Assembly (NCBI GenBank): GCA_959347315.1
Contig: OY365806.1
Location: 26,697,015-26,761,014 of the forward strand
Direction of reading: 5' to 3'
Source: Bimastos eiseni
Lineage: Eukaryota; Annelida; Clitellata; Crassiclitellata; Lumbricidae
DNA length: 64,000 bases
In this document: positions 1-11,048 of the stretch, piece after piece
How the letters are laid out: the number at the start of each line of letters is the position of its first letter
Numbering within the stretch: the stretch's first letter is position 1
Notes under the pieces: generated by a model
The model's database searches: none
What the model was told of the DNA's origin: nothing
The model's input: the letters and a program-made list of their open reading frames with translations, nothing else
Position numbers and translations under genes: made by a program

Positions 1-1250
1 GCCGAAATTCGTTCTTAACTGTTCATGCGTTTGTTTGAATATTATATATAGGACTGACTATATATACTTCAAAGCCATCTATGTTGGCCTCATTTTTGGG
101 CGGATTGGGATTTGGGAAGCTCAGTGCGCGCTGCGTGCAGCTGCGATTGGCTGTGACGACTCGGCGTAAGATCTCTTCTGTCAAAAACGTCTTTAGTTTA
201 TTTTAAGTTTGCCCAACGGTTACCTATGAATAGACCTTCATGTCATTGAATGTCAACCAGTTATGTAGTCTAGATAATTTTTTTTTCAGTGGTAAGCCCA
301 ACCATCGGGAATGGGCTCCCCAAGAGCGTATGCGCGCTCCTCTTGTCTAGAAATTCTTCGCCTGCATATACTCTTCATTTAGACCAAAGTCAGTATTTGT
401 CAGCAGCAGTCAGATCGGGTGCGCCTTTGAGTAGATATCATAAACGGGCGCTATATCAGGTTCACATTGATTGATTGACTGATATATATTGTGTTGTATG
501 TCCATTTCTGATGTTCTTGAGTCTTGCATTCACTCAATTCGGAAATAAAACTATCCAGAGGCGCTACCCAGTTCAGCCACGTCCGAGAAGCTAGGACTTA
601 ATCGACTATTATAAAACAAGCGAATTATTTCTGGAAGTAATCCTAGTGCAGTGCAACTGAAAGTAGTCCTGACCGAAGAGCGGGCCTATGCAAGGGACCA
701 AGTGCTCTTCATTGGCCGAAGAACACAAAGCTTTGCGGGATATATTGCAGAAACCGGGCAACAGAGATAGATCACTTGTATACGTAGGAGTTAGCACCGC
801 CAAACAAGCGCCGTTATTCTATAAAAAAAATGTGCTGCGCGCCAGGAAGCTAGTGTAAAATATCTCGCATTTGGCAAGGCCCGGAGCATATTTCGAAATA
901 TAACCATGAGACGGGCAGCAGAACAAAGTATCCGGTCAAGAACAGTTATTAAGTCGGACGTTACTGGGTGTCAAACGAGAACAGGGCAACAGTGTTCGGC
1001 TCTACTGGTGCAAAGGCGTGGACTGTATGTCCACAGTAGCGTTGAGGATGTTATGGATGTTGGGGATGTTGGGAATGTTGAGTCTGAGCTATTCGCCAGA
1101 TAACCTATGGGAGTTGTTAAACACAAAGAGCACGTTCTCTGGACTTATGTTAATGATGTATACCTAAGTGTTCCTTTGGTTATGACTTTAGAGAGTCTTA
1201 TATGACATGTCTAAATATACATGTATATACATCGGTAAAGCATCATACAA
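1..1250. other. no gene seen
   Basis: Only short ORFs with no family resemblance are present on either strand. The sequence is AT-rich and unique-looking, with the TAGGCCTA-type word that recurs through the flanks starting further right. I see no repeat boundary here. Confidence 0.6.
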
Positions 1251-1342
1251 GAAGAGCCGCATGTTCTGTTGCTTGTAATAGACGCATGCCTTAAATGCAT
1301 CAGTTATATATAGCTACAAGTAACAGAACATATGGCTCCTCC
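1251..1342 (+). ncRNA. pre-miRNA-like hairpin (candidate)
   Basis: The 5' arm 1251-1277 and the 3' arm 1315-1342 are reverse complements over about 24-27 nt. In the core there is one C-A mismatch and two G-U wobbles, and the loop is about 37 nt. Length, near-perfect stem and loop size fit a microRNA precursor. A short MITE-like palindrome is the main alternative, because this window is full of palindromic elements. There is no evidence of transcription in the sequence. Confidence 0.35.
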
Positions 1343-1773
1343 TTTTCGGTTTCTTTCAAATGGTGTCCAATAGATGCAGGTTTTGATGCTGGTTAATAAA
1401 TCTAACTTGAATAATTAAACTACCACACATTGGTCTTTATCTTCATAACACATTATATGGCATGACGTGGCCTTACGTACATTAGTATCAGTATGATAAG
1501 AATGATGTGGTATAGATATACATCGTTACATATATAGGCTTGTCGGTGCTGTTTCAATACTCGACCATACATGTCTCATATTATTTGCATGACGTGGTCT
1601 GTTGGCTGCCTTTTCTCAGCGCAGAGAATTTAGGATTTCCGCCAGGGTCTGTGGTGCATGTTGAGAGAGCCTCTCTCTGCCTATACTTGACGAAGTTGTT
1701 GCCCACCTCTGCTTTGGCTGGCCGCATAAATCTTTACTCTCGAGGTAAAGTTGTTGTTCCGGGTAGATTAGAA

Positions 1774-1871
1774 AGATGGATGGATGGAAGGATGAATGGA
1801 TAGATGGATAGATGGATAGATGGATAGATGGATAGATGGATTGATAGACAGACAGACAGACAGACAGACAG
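1774..1871. repeat. GATG/GATA/GACA tetranucleotide microsatellite
   Basis: The tract runs as GATG units, then GATA-G units, then GACA units. Long ORFs on both strands across it, rich in Pro-Ser or Trp-Met-Asp, are products of the repeat and not genes. Confidence 0.9.
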
Positions 1872-3889
1872 GCATACAAATAGGCAGACGGGCATATAGG
1901 TAGATGGTCTTTATTATGATATGGGTTCAATAGAACAAGCACATGGAGAGACAGCTTGCATTAAATTGTAAAATTCTAAAAAAAACTACAAAAATGAATG
2001 CAAGATTAGGTTAAACCTAACGAGCAGATTGCTGCATAATTATGTAATATATTTATACAGGGGACAGTAATATTGAAATATTAGATTGGCCTGTGGCTTA
2101 ATTAATTTAAAATTAACAATATCGTTCAATAATGATGGATCATAATGGGAGACCACAGAGAGTGGTAGCAATTTTCTATATTAGTATTCTGATTGTTATG
2201 AATAAAGTTTAAAATTGGACAACATACAATTATAACAGTCGGTTCTGTTTAGTCATTTGTTATCATTTTATCATGAGAAGCCATCAAGTGTACCAGAGTG
2301 ACCCAACAAAATGCATCGATGTCAGGCCTTAGTCAGAGAAGAGAGAGAGTAGGCCCTATACATTCTCTATTTTTCATTGGTAAAATTTTTTGGTCTTATT
2401 CAGTTGTTCAGTTTAGCTCAATTTTAAGTTGATGTTAGGTATATCTTTGAACATTTTGCTGAAAATAGCTCTATATTATAATTAGATCCTTGCACTTTGT
2501 AGCAATTTCAATAGTATGAATTTGGTCCAGAGCTAGAGAATATCGTGTTTCGTAAGAGTGGGTGCACACATGTCCTGCAGTCAGACGAAATGAGATTTTT
2601 AAATTTGTCAGGTGGTATAATTATTATTATTATTAATCGATCTATTCATTGATTCAGATGTTTTAAATATTGTTGCAATTTCCACCCGGGTAAATGCCCT
2701 CAGTGCTCCTCATTTAGGGTGATCGATCGATCGATCGCTCTCCCTATTTGCTCGACTATGTATAGCAAAGGACTGGTGGATCGAAAAATCTCTCGCTTGT
2801 ATAGGCCTTACTCTCGCATATAGCCTATACCTGTATCCTGCAAAGCCAGACCATCGTTTCTTATTTACCATATTAACCCTATTTACCTGACATTAATTTA
2901 CTTACGTATCGACAACGGAAGTGAATGTTGCAAAAATCATTACCTGACCAAATGACTGCTGACTTGGTCATCCAATTTCGAACAGCATAATTGTCCAGAA
3001 AGTGTTGTTCACTCCAATCACATTGCGAGGTAGCGACTGCAGATCAAGTTTCGAAGTCGAGTACAGGGTCGATTCTGCGAATGCCACATATATAGATTCA
3101 CGAAGGAAGAGCTCGAAAGATGGGTGACGTGATAAGTTTTAGTCAAAAATAAGGCCTATGCCTGAGTTGCGAATATGAGAATATACTGTGAATGTGTGGG
3201 TGGATGCAGAGTCATGGTTGATGGAAATATAAGGATCTGGAATTTTCTTCAGTTGCCCAAGGAGGCCTATATATAAGTATGAAAATTGGCATCAAATCAT
3301 AAGCGTTGCTGTGTTGTTATTAATTGTACTAATACTAAGTGGTTTAACTCGGCTGTAGGCCTCCGTATCTTAGATCCTACACCTCTGGAGTGGAATTTTT
3401 GAAGGGGTATACCTAGGTTGCTGAGTAGAGCCCACGGAAGGTTTTATTACGTATAAATCTCGATTTTTTAATATAAATCTCTCCTGAGTACATTTTAATG
3501 CAGCTTGAAGTCCTGTAACTGCAGGCTGTCCATCCAGTAACGTCTGTGTCACTTAATTTTCAGCCTGCATGACACTATAGCTGCGGCGAATCCCAATCAA
3601 TATGGGACACGCATGCATGGATTTTATGTCAATGGAACTGTCACGAATTCACATAAATTGCCGTTTCAACGTGTCTTTTCATGCAGTGGCTGCCATGAGA
3701 CATATTTTCCTATAGATTCTTGATTCTTGAAATAAGCAGAAATAATGAATCAATCAGTTGGTCTATTGTCCACTGCCTTTGAAGAAATCAGCTTTGCCTA
3801 GTTGTTATAATAAACATTCTCATAACAATATCAAGCGTTAAAAGTTAAAATTTGTAGCAATTCGCTCCTATGTCCACTACCTGGTATGC
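1872..3889. other. no gene seen
   Basis: AT-rich sequence with a short ATT tract near 2,617-2,635 and a short GATC tract near 2,722-2,738. The only ORFs are short and unrecognisable. No transposon ends were found. Confidence 0.6.
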
Positions 3890-4022
3890 AGCAATATATA
3901 CAAATATATAATACATATAATATATATTGTATATATATTATATATGACTATATGCATGTGTGCATATTGTCTCCGCGTATGTATACATGTACATAATTAT
4001 ATATATATATATACATATATAA
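3890..4022. repeat. TA-rich microsatellite cluster
   Basis: Two (TA)n blocks interrupted by ATAC/TGCATG-type variants. They are self-complementary and would extrude cruciforms. Confidence 0.85.
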
Positions 4023-4514
4023 GCGGCCTTGTACTAGGCTTGTAGCGGCATGGCTGCGTTACGGCGCTCTAGAAATTGTCCGTTTGAAAATAATAATATT
4101 AGAGTGGTACCGAAAAACATGTTTTATTCCCTATTCCCGGGATACCCCTAGTTCTGTTCGTATTGGCAGTAGAAACTTATGTGCAGAGTCTTTTTAAATA
4201 TTCCACTATTTATGGGTGCCACATGACAACTGAAATCTTGCATATGTCATCCTGTATCGTACAAGCTGTAAGAATCAAGTTTTTTCTGGTGCCGGTTAAA
4301 CACTATATATTTAGAGAACCTATTATCTGGTCATTCCAACATATGACGAATGTGGTGCTCATGAAGTACCTTTCCATTATCAAGTAAAAAATATATGAGT
4401 GGCAACAGGTCTTCTGTCCTCTGATGGTTCGGCATTAAATCGATGGTCCATTCGACGGAGCAGAGTAAGGGACGGATTAGAAACATCAGTGACATTTGAG
4501 AAATACATTTGTAA

Positions 4515-4571
4515 AATATCAGGGAGCAACTTACCATCCCATGATGGAATGGTAAGTTGCTTCCTGGTATT
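4515..4571. repeat. 26-bp-stem hairpin
   Basis: Two arms of about 26 nt (4515-4540 and 4546-4571) are near-perfect reverse complements centred on the core AGCAACTTACCAT, with a loop of only about 5 nt. The loop is short for an animal microRNA precursor, so a micro-palindrome or MITE relic is more likely. Confidence 0.7.
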
Positions 4572-5763
4572 TCTGGACATCCTGAGAATATAGGTTCAGT
4601 ATATTGAGAGGTATTGGATCATCAACCTTTTTCAAATTTCAAATTTGCGCTAACATACTTCCTGCACACGGTTAAAATATTCTTGTTTAATATGCCTGCA
4701 ATTAGGTCTATGTAATCTCACTTATAAATAATAGAATAAGCCTATAAATTTGTATTTAAATAAAACACTTATAAATCCCAGAAAAATTTGCAAACACACA
4801 AAAACTAATTAATTTTAAGGCGTGAAAAACTGTAAATTGAAATAAATTTCAAATAAATTTCAACTGATTGAAAGTTTAGACAAAGGTTGAAACAAAAGCT
4901 TCCCCGGACTTGCTGAATAATATAGACCTGTATATATATAATATACATATAAATAAATATATATGTATGTATGTATACGGTGACTTGTTTCTTATAGTAT
5001 AGGCCTAAGGAATGTATATATATATCCCACAATAAATGACATCTGTAGTCTGCAATCAGGCCTATGCAATACACGTAACAAGAAAATTAATTGTATAGTT
5101 TTCTTGCTATAATTGATTACACAATTTTATGATCACAGCGAAAATTTCACCGAAACGCAATAGATCTCAAGTAAGTATATAAATTGCAAATGTTTTGTAA
5201 GTAGTAGGCCTCTCCAGGCATAGAAGATATTCAATCAAGAATCTGAAGGAGAGAAAGGAAGAAGAGGTGAAGCTGCAGGCAAGAAATACAAAGCATTGTT
5301 AGAGAATGAGAAACATTCACAACTGGCTCATTACTTTATACAGAAGCGATAGGAATCACTTCGCCATCAATTATGGTAATACATTCATAATAGGAGGAAA
5401 TCGATCAGTTTAAGAACATATCAATCAAGTCATAAAAAGTGGCTGTTTTTTAATTAGTGAACCTAAAACACTCAAAAATCGCGGTACCTCTACAGACTCT
5501 ACAACTGATGACTCACGCGACCAACATATCAAGAACAACAATATGCGCCACTTATGAATCGTGGGGAGTGGTGGACAAAAAGTACACACACCGCCGTTAA
5601 CGACTTATGAACACACTAAGACGGTCAGAATTTATTCACTCAAATATCCCCTCTACGAAAGTTCGTGTCAATGGCATAGAGGCACTTACTTCATTGTTCA
5701 TTAGCCGTCATGTTCAATGAGAACCATTTACTTATGCACCTTTCGCCAATCAATACATCCTAT
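4572..5763. other. no gene seen
   Basis: AT-rich DNA with a TA-rich patch at about 4,930-4,975. Short ORFs only, none recognised. Confidence 0.55.
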
Positions 5764-6550
5764 ACCGTGTCTTAAAATAAACTGTGCAAAATTGTTTCTG
5801 TCAGAACTTCGTCAAATTTTTACCAATTTAAAAAAAACTTTTGGTAGGTAGATGGGAAAATGGCTGAAAGTTCATGCTATGTATACATTTTCCACCTCAA
5901 ATGACTCATTTCACTGCACTACCTTGTTAAGCACAGATGTACCAATTTTGTATATAACGTTTGCATTTTATTACTTGCAACAAACTATCTGACGACTGAA
6001 TTAGCACGCAGTAAAGTAAAACAGGGTTTACTTAGCAGAGTTTTTAATAACTTTCTCCTGCAGCATACTCCATGTACTATATTCGACTGGGCTCAGATCC
6101 GGTAAATTCGGTAGCCACAGTGTTGGAGGGATGAAGTCGGGTGTCTCACGCTCCAGGAAAGAGACGGTGTCGCGTGCTCGAAGCACCGCAGAGCCATTCT
6201 GCTGAAAGGCAAAACACACGCCCTGGGATATCCAACGTATGTCTGGCCGTTGCTTCTGGGCAAGAATATTGTCGCGATAGTATGCCCCGTTCACTTTGAC
6301 ACCCGGCTCGATGAAATGGAGGTAAGTGTAGCCGTTGCAAGTAATAGAGTTTAAGCGTTATAAAAAAAATTGGTGCATCTGTGTTTAACAAGGTAGTGCG
6401 GTGATATGAGTCAGGTGAGGTGGAAAATTTATATATAGCACAAAATTTCAGCTATTTTGCCATCTACTAACCAAAATTTATTAAAATTGGTGAAAATTTG
6501 ACTACATTTTGACAGAAACAATTTTGCAAAGTTTATTTGAGACTCAGTGT
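5764..6550. mobile_element. mariner/Tc1-like element, internally deleted
   Basis: Both ends carry inverted repeats of roughly 200 bp. The left arm starts near 5764 with CCGTGTCTTAAAATAAAC, and the right arm ends near 6550 with the complementary GTTTATTTGAGACTCAGTGT. The middle keeps only the C-terminal part of a transposase on the minus strand (6028-6294). The same family recurs at 16,906-17,893, sharing both the terminal repeats and the internal remnant. I cannot fix the TA target duplication with certainty. Confidence 0.8.
6028..6294 (-). pseudogene. mariner/Tc1-like transposase, C-terminal remnant
   Basis: An 88-residue open frame keeps the recognisable end of a cut-and-paste transposase. 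A frame with FAFQQNGSA stands where the second catalytic Asp normally sits (QQDGAPAH-type motif), so that Asp is now Asn. Further on, LPDLSPVEYSTWSMLQEKV matches the PDLNP-Y third-Asp block. The N-terminal DNA-binding domain and the first catalytic block are absent. The flanking inverted repeats show it belongs to the element at 5764-6550. It is surely inactive. Confidence 0.8.
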
Positions 6551-6829
6551 GAGTTTAACCTCTGTATTCTCAGGACGATCGTTCCAGAATAATGCGATGG
6601 CCGTTCTCGACCAGCGTTATTATATTTTGAAAACATTCTGCTTTGAAGGATGGACTTTGCACCGATACGTTATTCCGATAGTGTAGGGCTGTGTTCTACA
6701 GTCATAATTGTTTTTGCTGACCTTCGTCTCGGACTGTATTGTTGCTTTCAGTTCTGTTACGAGTTCCGCCAGATATTGATTGAATGATTTCCTCCATTCT
6801 GTTGTTTGACTCTCTTCTTGTGATGTTTT

Positions 6830-7045
6830 ATTCTGTTCAACTATATGATTATTTCCGGCATAAGAAGCTCTTGTCGGATATAGGACGTTTGCAAAGGTAT
6901 ACCGTGTGCAAAAGGAACTGTGCGCAAATACGGAGGCTATAAAAGGCTAAGAGATCTCAGAACGCCTATCATCCTCGTTATGCATCTGTCACTAATAAAA
7001 CTTATTTATAAGCAGAAAGTCGTTGTAACTCCGCCAACGTTCGCA
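6830..7045 (+). promoter_or_regulatory. possible solo-LTR promoter/polyA pair
   Basis: A TATAAAA box at 6938-6944 is followed 50 bp later by AATAAA at 6994-6999, the compact arrangement expected in a retroviral-type LTR. No internal retrotransposon genes lie alongside and I cannot find clear TG..CA ends or a target duplication. Treat it as a weak candidate. Confidence 0.25.
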
Positions 7046-7254
7046 GTCTAACCGTGCCAGTCCCATGCCTAATTGATATAGAAATAGGGCGAGTCTTGGT
7101 GACGCTAATCTTTGTTATCAAACAGTGTAGTGTAACTGAAACTACTAATGAAGGTCATCGTGGTCGTGAGAACGGTCTTGCAATGCTTGTTGCTCTTGAG
7201 TTCGTTTGAACATCGGTCATTTCAGGACTTAACGTAAAAAACTTGATTCGTGCT

Positions 7255-7450
7255 CAGGGCCGTACCGAGGGAGGGACCAGCGAGGCCTAGGCCCCGGGCG
7301 CAAATGTGGAAAGGGCGCAAATTTCAGGATGGAATAACTTGGTATTCCATAAAATGCATTATTTTCAAAATGTGGGGACGCCAAATTGATGTCACGCACA
7401 GGGCGCAATTTGCTAGGCACAGGGCGAGATTATAGCTCGGTACGGCCCTG
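7255..7450. mobile_element. hAT-type MITE, 196 bp
   Basis: The ends are inverted repeats: CAGGGCCGTACCGAG at the left and CTCGGTACGGCCCTG at the right, a perfect 15-bp match. The flanks are TTCGTGCT and GTCGTGCT, an 8-bp target duplication with one change, diagnostic of hAT transposition. It has no coding capacity; the ORFs across it on both strands are spurious. Confidence 0.9.
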
Positions 7451-7458
7451 GTCGTGCT

Positions 7459-8198
7459 GTCAACTACTGACGAATAAGGCCTAAGTTTTAGTTAGGCTGC
7501 TGACAGATTATTAATTGGAGGCACGCCTGGCACGCCCATATAGGAGTTAAGCTATTTTAAGATCTTACCTACTTCTGGGGTTTGCGATTAAACAGTGCTG
7601 CCTCATGTTTGAATCAATCATTCTGTGACTGGAACATACCATTATACATACATAAGAACATACTTGAAATCTGAAATGGGCCAAATTATATTTACTGTTC
7701 AAGCACGGTATCGATCCTCTGAATCGTATATGGACTTACTTCCCGGTTCCCTTGACTGTATGCGCTTCGACAAGCAAATATCGAGTCTTTCTTGGCTGTG
7801 TGAACTCTTTCTGATCGTATACCACTCGGGCCACTCGTCAGAAATCTGCACTCAGCGCACAGATTAATCTGTTGTTTCTATCTGCTGTTGTCTGCAATCT
7901 GGACACGTTACTTGTGCGCGTTCATGTAGCCTTGATATATTGGCCATCTGGACCATTTTTAGCCAACATATTCACTCAGCTTGACTGCAGACCGCCGTGC
8001 AACTGCTAAAATTGAGCAGCTATATACGCATTCTGAAACCGGATCAGTTTAGCCTGCAGTCTTCAATTCGCATTAAGGATGTTGCTGCTGTGAGTTGACG
8101 GAGCCAATGTACCAGATCGCATCTGCTTTGATTCTGAATTTCTGGATAAGGGAACTTTGATAACCGTTATTTAAACTACACTCTAGAATCACCACCGG
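7459..8198. other. no gene seen
   Basis: The one longer ORF (7625-7867, 80 codons) has no recognisable motif. No repeat boundary detected. Confidence 0.5.
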
Positions 8199-8204
8199 GC
8201 GGTA

Positions 8205-9161
8205 CGGTACGTGACGTTTTGGCGCAGGACGTTTTGGCGCAGGATGTTTTGGCGCAGATCTCTGATGCACTAATATTGTATATTATGTATTATATAAATA
8301 TATTATACGGAAATCTACACTTTAATGTCTTAAAATATTTCACATGGCAAATCAGGTTGAGCCTCGGAAGTGTCAGTAGTAGAAGATTGATCGGTAAAAA
8401 AATCATGTTTAACTAGAAGCCGAATCAATTAAAAGGATACTGTAAAACTGGGAGCTGGATTTGCGATAAGATCATGCTTAAATGGAAGCTGGATCGATGA
8501 AAATAATCATGATTTCATCACATAAATTCCGAGAATGCCTATTACCGTGAAGATGGATTGATGAAATATAATCATGATTAAATGGAAGCTGGATTGATAA
8601 AAAGAATCATGCTTAAATGGAAGCCGGACTGATGAAAATGATTATGCTTAAATTGAAGCTCGATTGATGAAAATAATCAATCATGCTTAAATGGAAGCTG
8701 GATTAATGAAAAGAATCATGCTTAAATGAAAGCTGGGTTGATGAATATAATCATGCCTAAATGGAAGTCGTATTGATGAATATAATCAAGCTTAAATGGA
8801 AGCCGAATTAATGAAAATGATCATGCCTGAATGGAAGCTGGATTGATGAAAATAAATCATGCTTAAATGGAAGCTGGATTGATGAAAAATAATGCCATTT
8901 AATTGGAAGCGAGATTGATAAAAAAGATTATGACTAAAATTGTTCCACGACGAGTAAGAATTCTCATACCCACCCCGCTTCTATTTAAGGATAATTTTTT
9001 CATCATTCCAGTTCCCAGTTTAGCCTAATTATTATCGTCGATCATACTTCGTGTTACATTATATATTGCATCAGATAACTGCTCCAAACGTCGTGGCCAA
9101 AACGGAGCTGCGCTAAAATGTCCTGCGCCAAAACGGCTGCGCCAAAACATCCTGCTCCGCT
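8205..9161. mobile_element. foldback-like element with tandem-repeat ends and minisatellite core
   Basis: The left end holds three head-to-tail copies of a 15-bp word, GACGTTTTGGCGCAG. The right end holds the same word in the opposite orientation several times, followed inward by a shared CAGAT/CTGATGCA segment. The word GCGGTA flanks both sides and may be a short target duplication. A truncated right half recurs at 24,127-24,395, so this is a dispersed family. The architecture is that of foldback transposons: subterminal arrays in inverted orientation around a repeat-rich core. No transposase is present. Confidence 0.75.
8430..8935 (+). repeat. about 36-bp minisatellite, about 13-14 units
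   Basis: Degenerate head-to-tail units of the type AAATGGAAGCTGGATTGATG plus AAAATAATCATGCTT. One stretch (8519-8546) interrupts the array with unrelated sequence; see findings. Confidence 0.9.
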
Positions 9162-10293
9162 GCGGTATTAGCTTATCAGATACAGGAATCCTAGAGTCGG
9201 TTTTGCTAGAGTGTTTTTGTTTGAGTTTTTATCTTCTGCTAACGAGATTAGGCACGACTCGTGATATCACAAATGGTCGAACTCAAACTTTAAATCAGAC
9301 TAGTTTAAGCGCGGTTTATACACTAATCAGTGAAATGTTCTAATTTCTTTAATCTGGGAGCGTTCTCATGGTAATAGGCATTCTCGGAATTTATGTGGGG
9401 AGCGTAGTTGTAAATTGTTGGCGCGTTGACTAACGAGGGGCCGAATGAAATCGTTTGAGTCGCAATAGGGCCTATATATGCGCTCGGTCCCGCGATTGGA
9501 GGCCTAGCGCGATTCCTAAACGCCGCTGTAGTAGGCCATGCAACTCCCTCTTTTAAACACTCCCGGGTCAATTGACTTGGGAGTTAATTCTTCCTTGGAA
9601 CAATTGAGTAGTGGAGTGCAGTGTACCTAGGACATACACACTCCCGCTGGTGAATAGACACTCCAGTGGAGTTAATTCTTCCTAGGATAAATTGACTCCA
9701 TGCAGGGGAGTAAATTCTTACTAGGATAAGTTGACTCCCATATCTAATGCAATAGGGGAGTTAATTCTACCTAGGACGAACTGACTCCCGGGGAGTTAAT
9801 TCTTCTTAGGATAAATTGACTCTCATACCGAATGCAACAGGGGAGCTAATTGTACCTAGGACAAACTGATTCCCAGGGAGTTGATTCTTCCTCGGATAAA
9901 TTGATTGATGCATTCGATATAGGAGTCAATTTATCCTAGGAAGAATTAACTCCCCGAGAGTCAGTTTGCCTTGGTAGAATTAGTTTCTCTGTTGCAGTGG
10001 TTCTCAACCTTTTTGACATGGGGACCCACTCTGCAGCATCTAGATCCTAGCGAGACCCACCACACCGAAATCTGGCAGCAAGCCGCACCAATGCCTTCTA
10101 TGTCAGTGTAATTATATAGAACGCAATGGCCACACGCATCAACGCGTTATGCGACTAATCATGATAGCCCCGTATAACAAATCTATAAATAAATCATAAA
10201 AAATCACGTAATATAAGAGAACATTTTTGAAAATCCTTTTATTATTTGATTCACTTTGAGACATAAAAAACAGTGCAGTTAGGCCTATATGTA

Positions 10294-10350
10294 CTTCTTA
10301 CCAGAATGCAAGCCCAGCCATTACGGCTGGGCTTGCATTCTAGTAAGAAG
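10294..10350. repeat. near-perfect 26-bp-stem hairpin inside the hAT element
   Basis: CTTCTTACCAGAATGCAAGC at the start of the 5' arm pairs with the end of the 3' arm. The stem is 26 bp with one mismatch and the loop is 5 nt. Such palindromes are common in non-autonomous hAT interiors. Confidence 0.8.
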
Positions 10351-10438
10351 CAAGTCAATGCGTTGGCTGATGTTGGTCAGACACAATCATAAGTCATTTT
10401 TTACATTGAGCTTATTCTAAATTTTAGTCTTGATTGCA

Positions 10439-10505
10439 GTGTGTGTGTTTGTTTGTGTGTGTGTATGTGTGTGTATATGTGTGTGTGTATATGTGTGTGT
10501 ATCTT
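10439..10505. repeat. GT/TATG microsatellite
   Basis: An imperfect GT-rich run within the hAT element. Confidence 0.85.
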
Positions 10506-11048
10506 CGTTTATTGAGAAAAAGAAAATGTCGCTGTCAAAAACGCAACGACTTACAAGTTCATGACAGTAATTAAAGAGGTGTCAAACAGTCGCTCAAGAA
10601 GTGAGTTTACTAATCCTAATTCAGAAAGTGTTACAGTCTATGGGAATAGTATACTAGTTTACACTCATAGCTGTAAAGCCGGTTTCACATAATTAGGTAG
10701 TTGAAAATAGCAGCAACACCGACACGGCCTCATCAGAAAGTTCTGGATATATTCCATAGCAACATGAAGCCAAATTCTGAGAGACACTCCTTATCAGTTG
10801 GCGACCCACTTGGATATTCTTTGCGACCCACTTGCGGGTCAACCCACACCGGTTGAGAATCACTGCTCTATTGCATTCGGTATGGGAGTCAATTTATCCT
10901 AGGAACAATTAATTCCCCGGTAGTCAGTCTGTCCCAGTTATAATTAACTCCCCGGGAGTGTATATTCGCAGGGGAGTGTATTTGTCCTAGGAACAATTAA
11001 CTCCAGAGTCAATATATCCTAGGTACAATACACTCCGGGAATTAATTT

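Larger units (their letters stand above)
9987..10873. mobile_element. non-autonomous hAT element, 871 bp, nested, with 8-bp TSD
   Basis: The element proper spans 9995-10,865. Its left end is CAGTGGTTCTCAACC and its right end is GGTTGAGAATCACTG, inverted repeats of classic hAT type. CTCTGTTG precedes and CTCTATTG follows, an 8-bp duplication with one change. The interior has no transposase, a GT-rich tract (about 10,439-10,505) and a strong hairpin (10,294-10,350). Confidence 0.93.
9545..11048. mobile_element. foldback-like element with CCTAGG-centred repeats, split by a hAT insertion
   Basis: Sequence 9545-9986 and 10,874-11,048 consists of many copies, in both orientations, of a roughly 33-bp unit: GGGAGTTAATT, then a TCCTAGGA-type palindrome, then AATTGACTCCC. 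The two parts become contiguous when the hAT element at 9995-10,865 and one copy of its target duplication are removed. The outer limits are approximate because the repeat fades. Confidence 0.75.

Noticed and set aside
906..1103. 65-codon ORF as a small gene
   Set aside because: No domain, no conserved start context and a low-complexity GATGTTGGG tail; similar ORFs occur by chance throughout.
8430..8935. CRISPR-like array
   Set aside because: Units are contiguous and degenerate with no spacers, in a eukaryotic transposon; it is a minisatellite.
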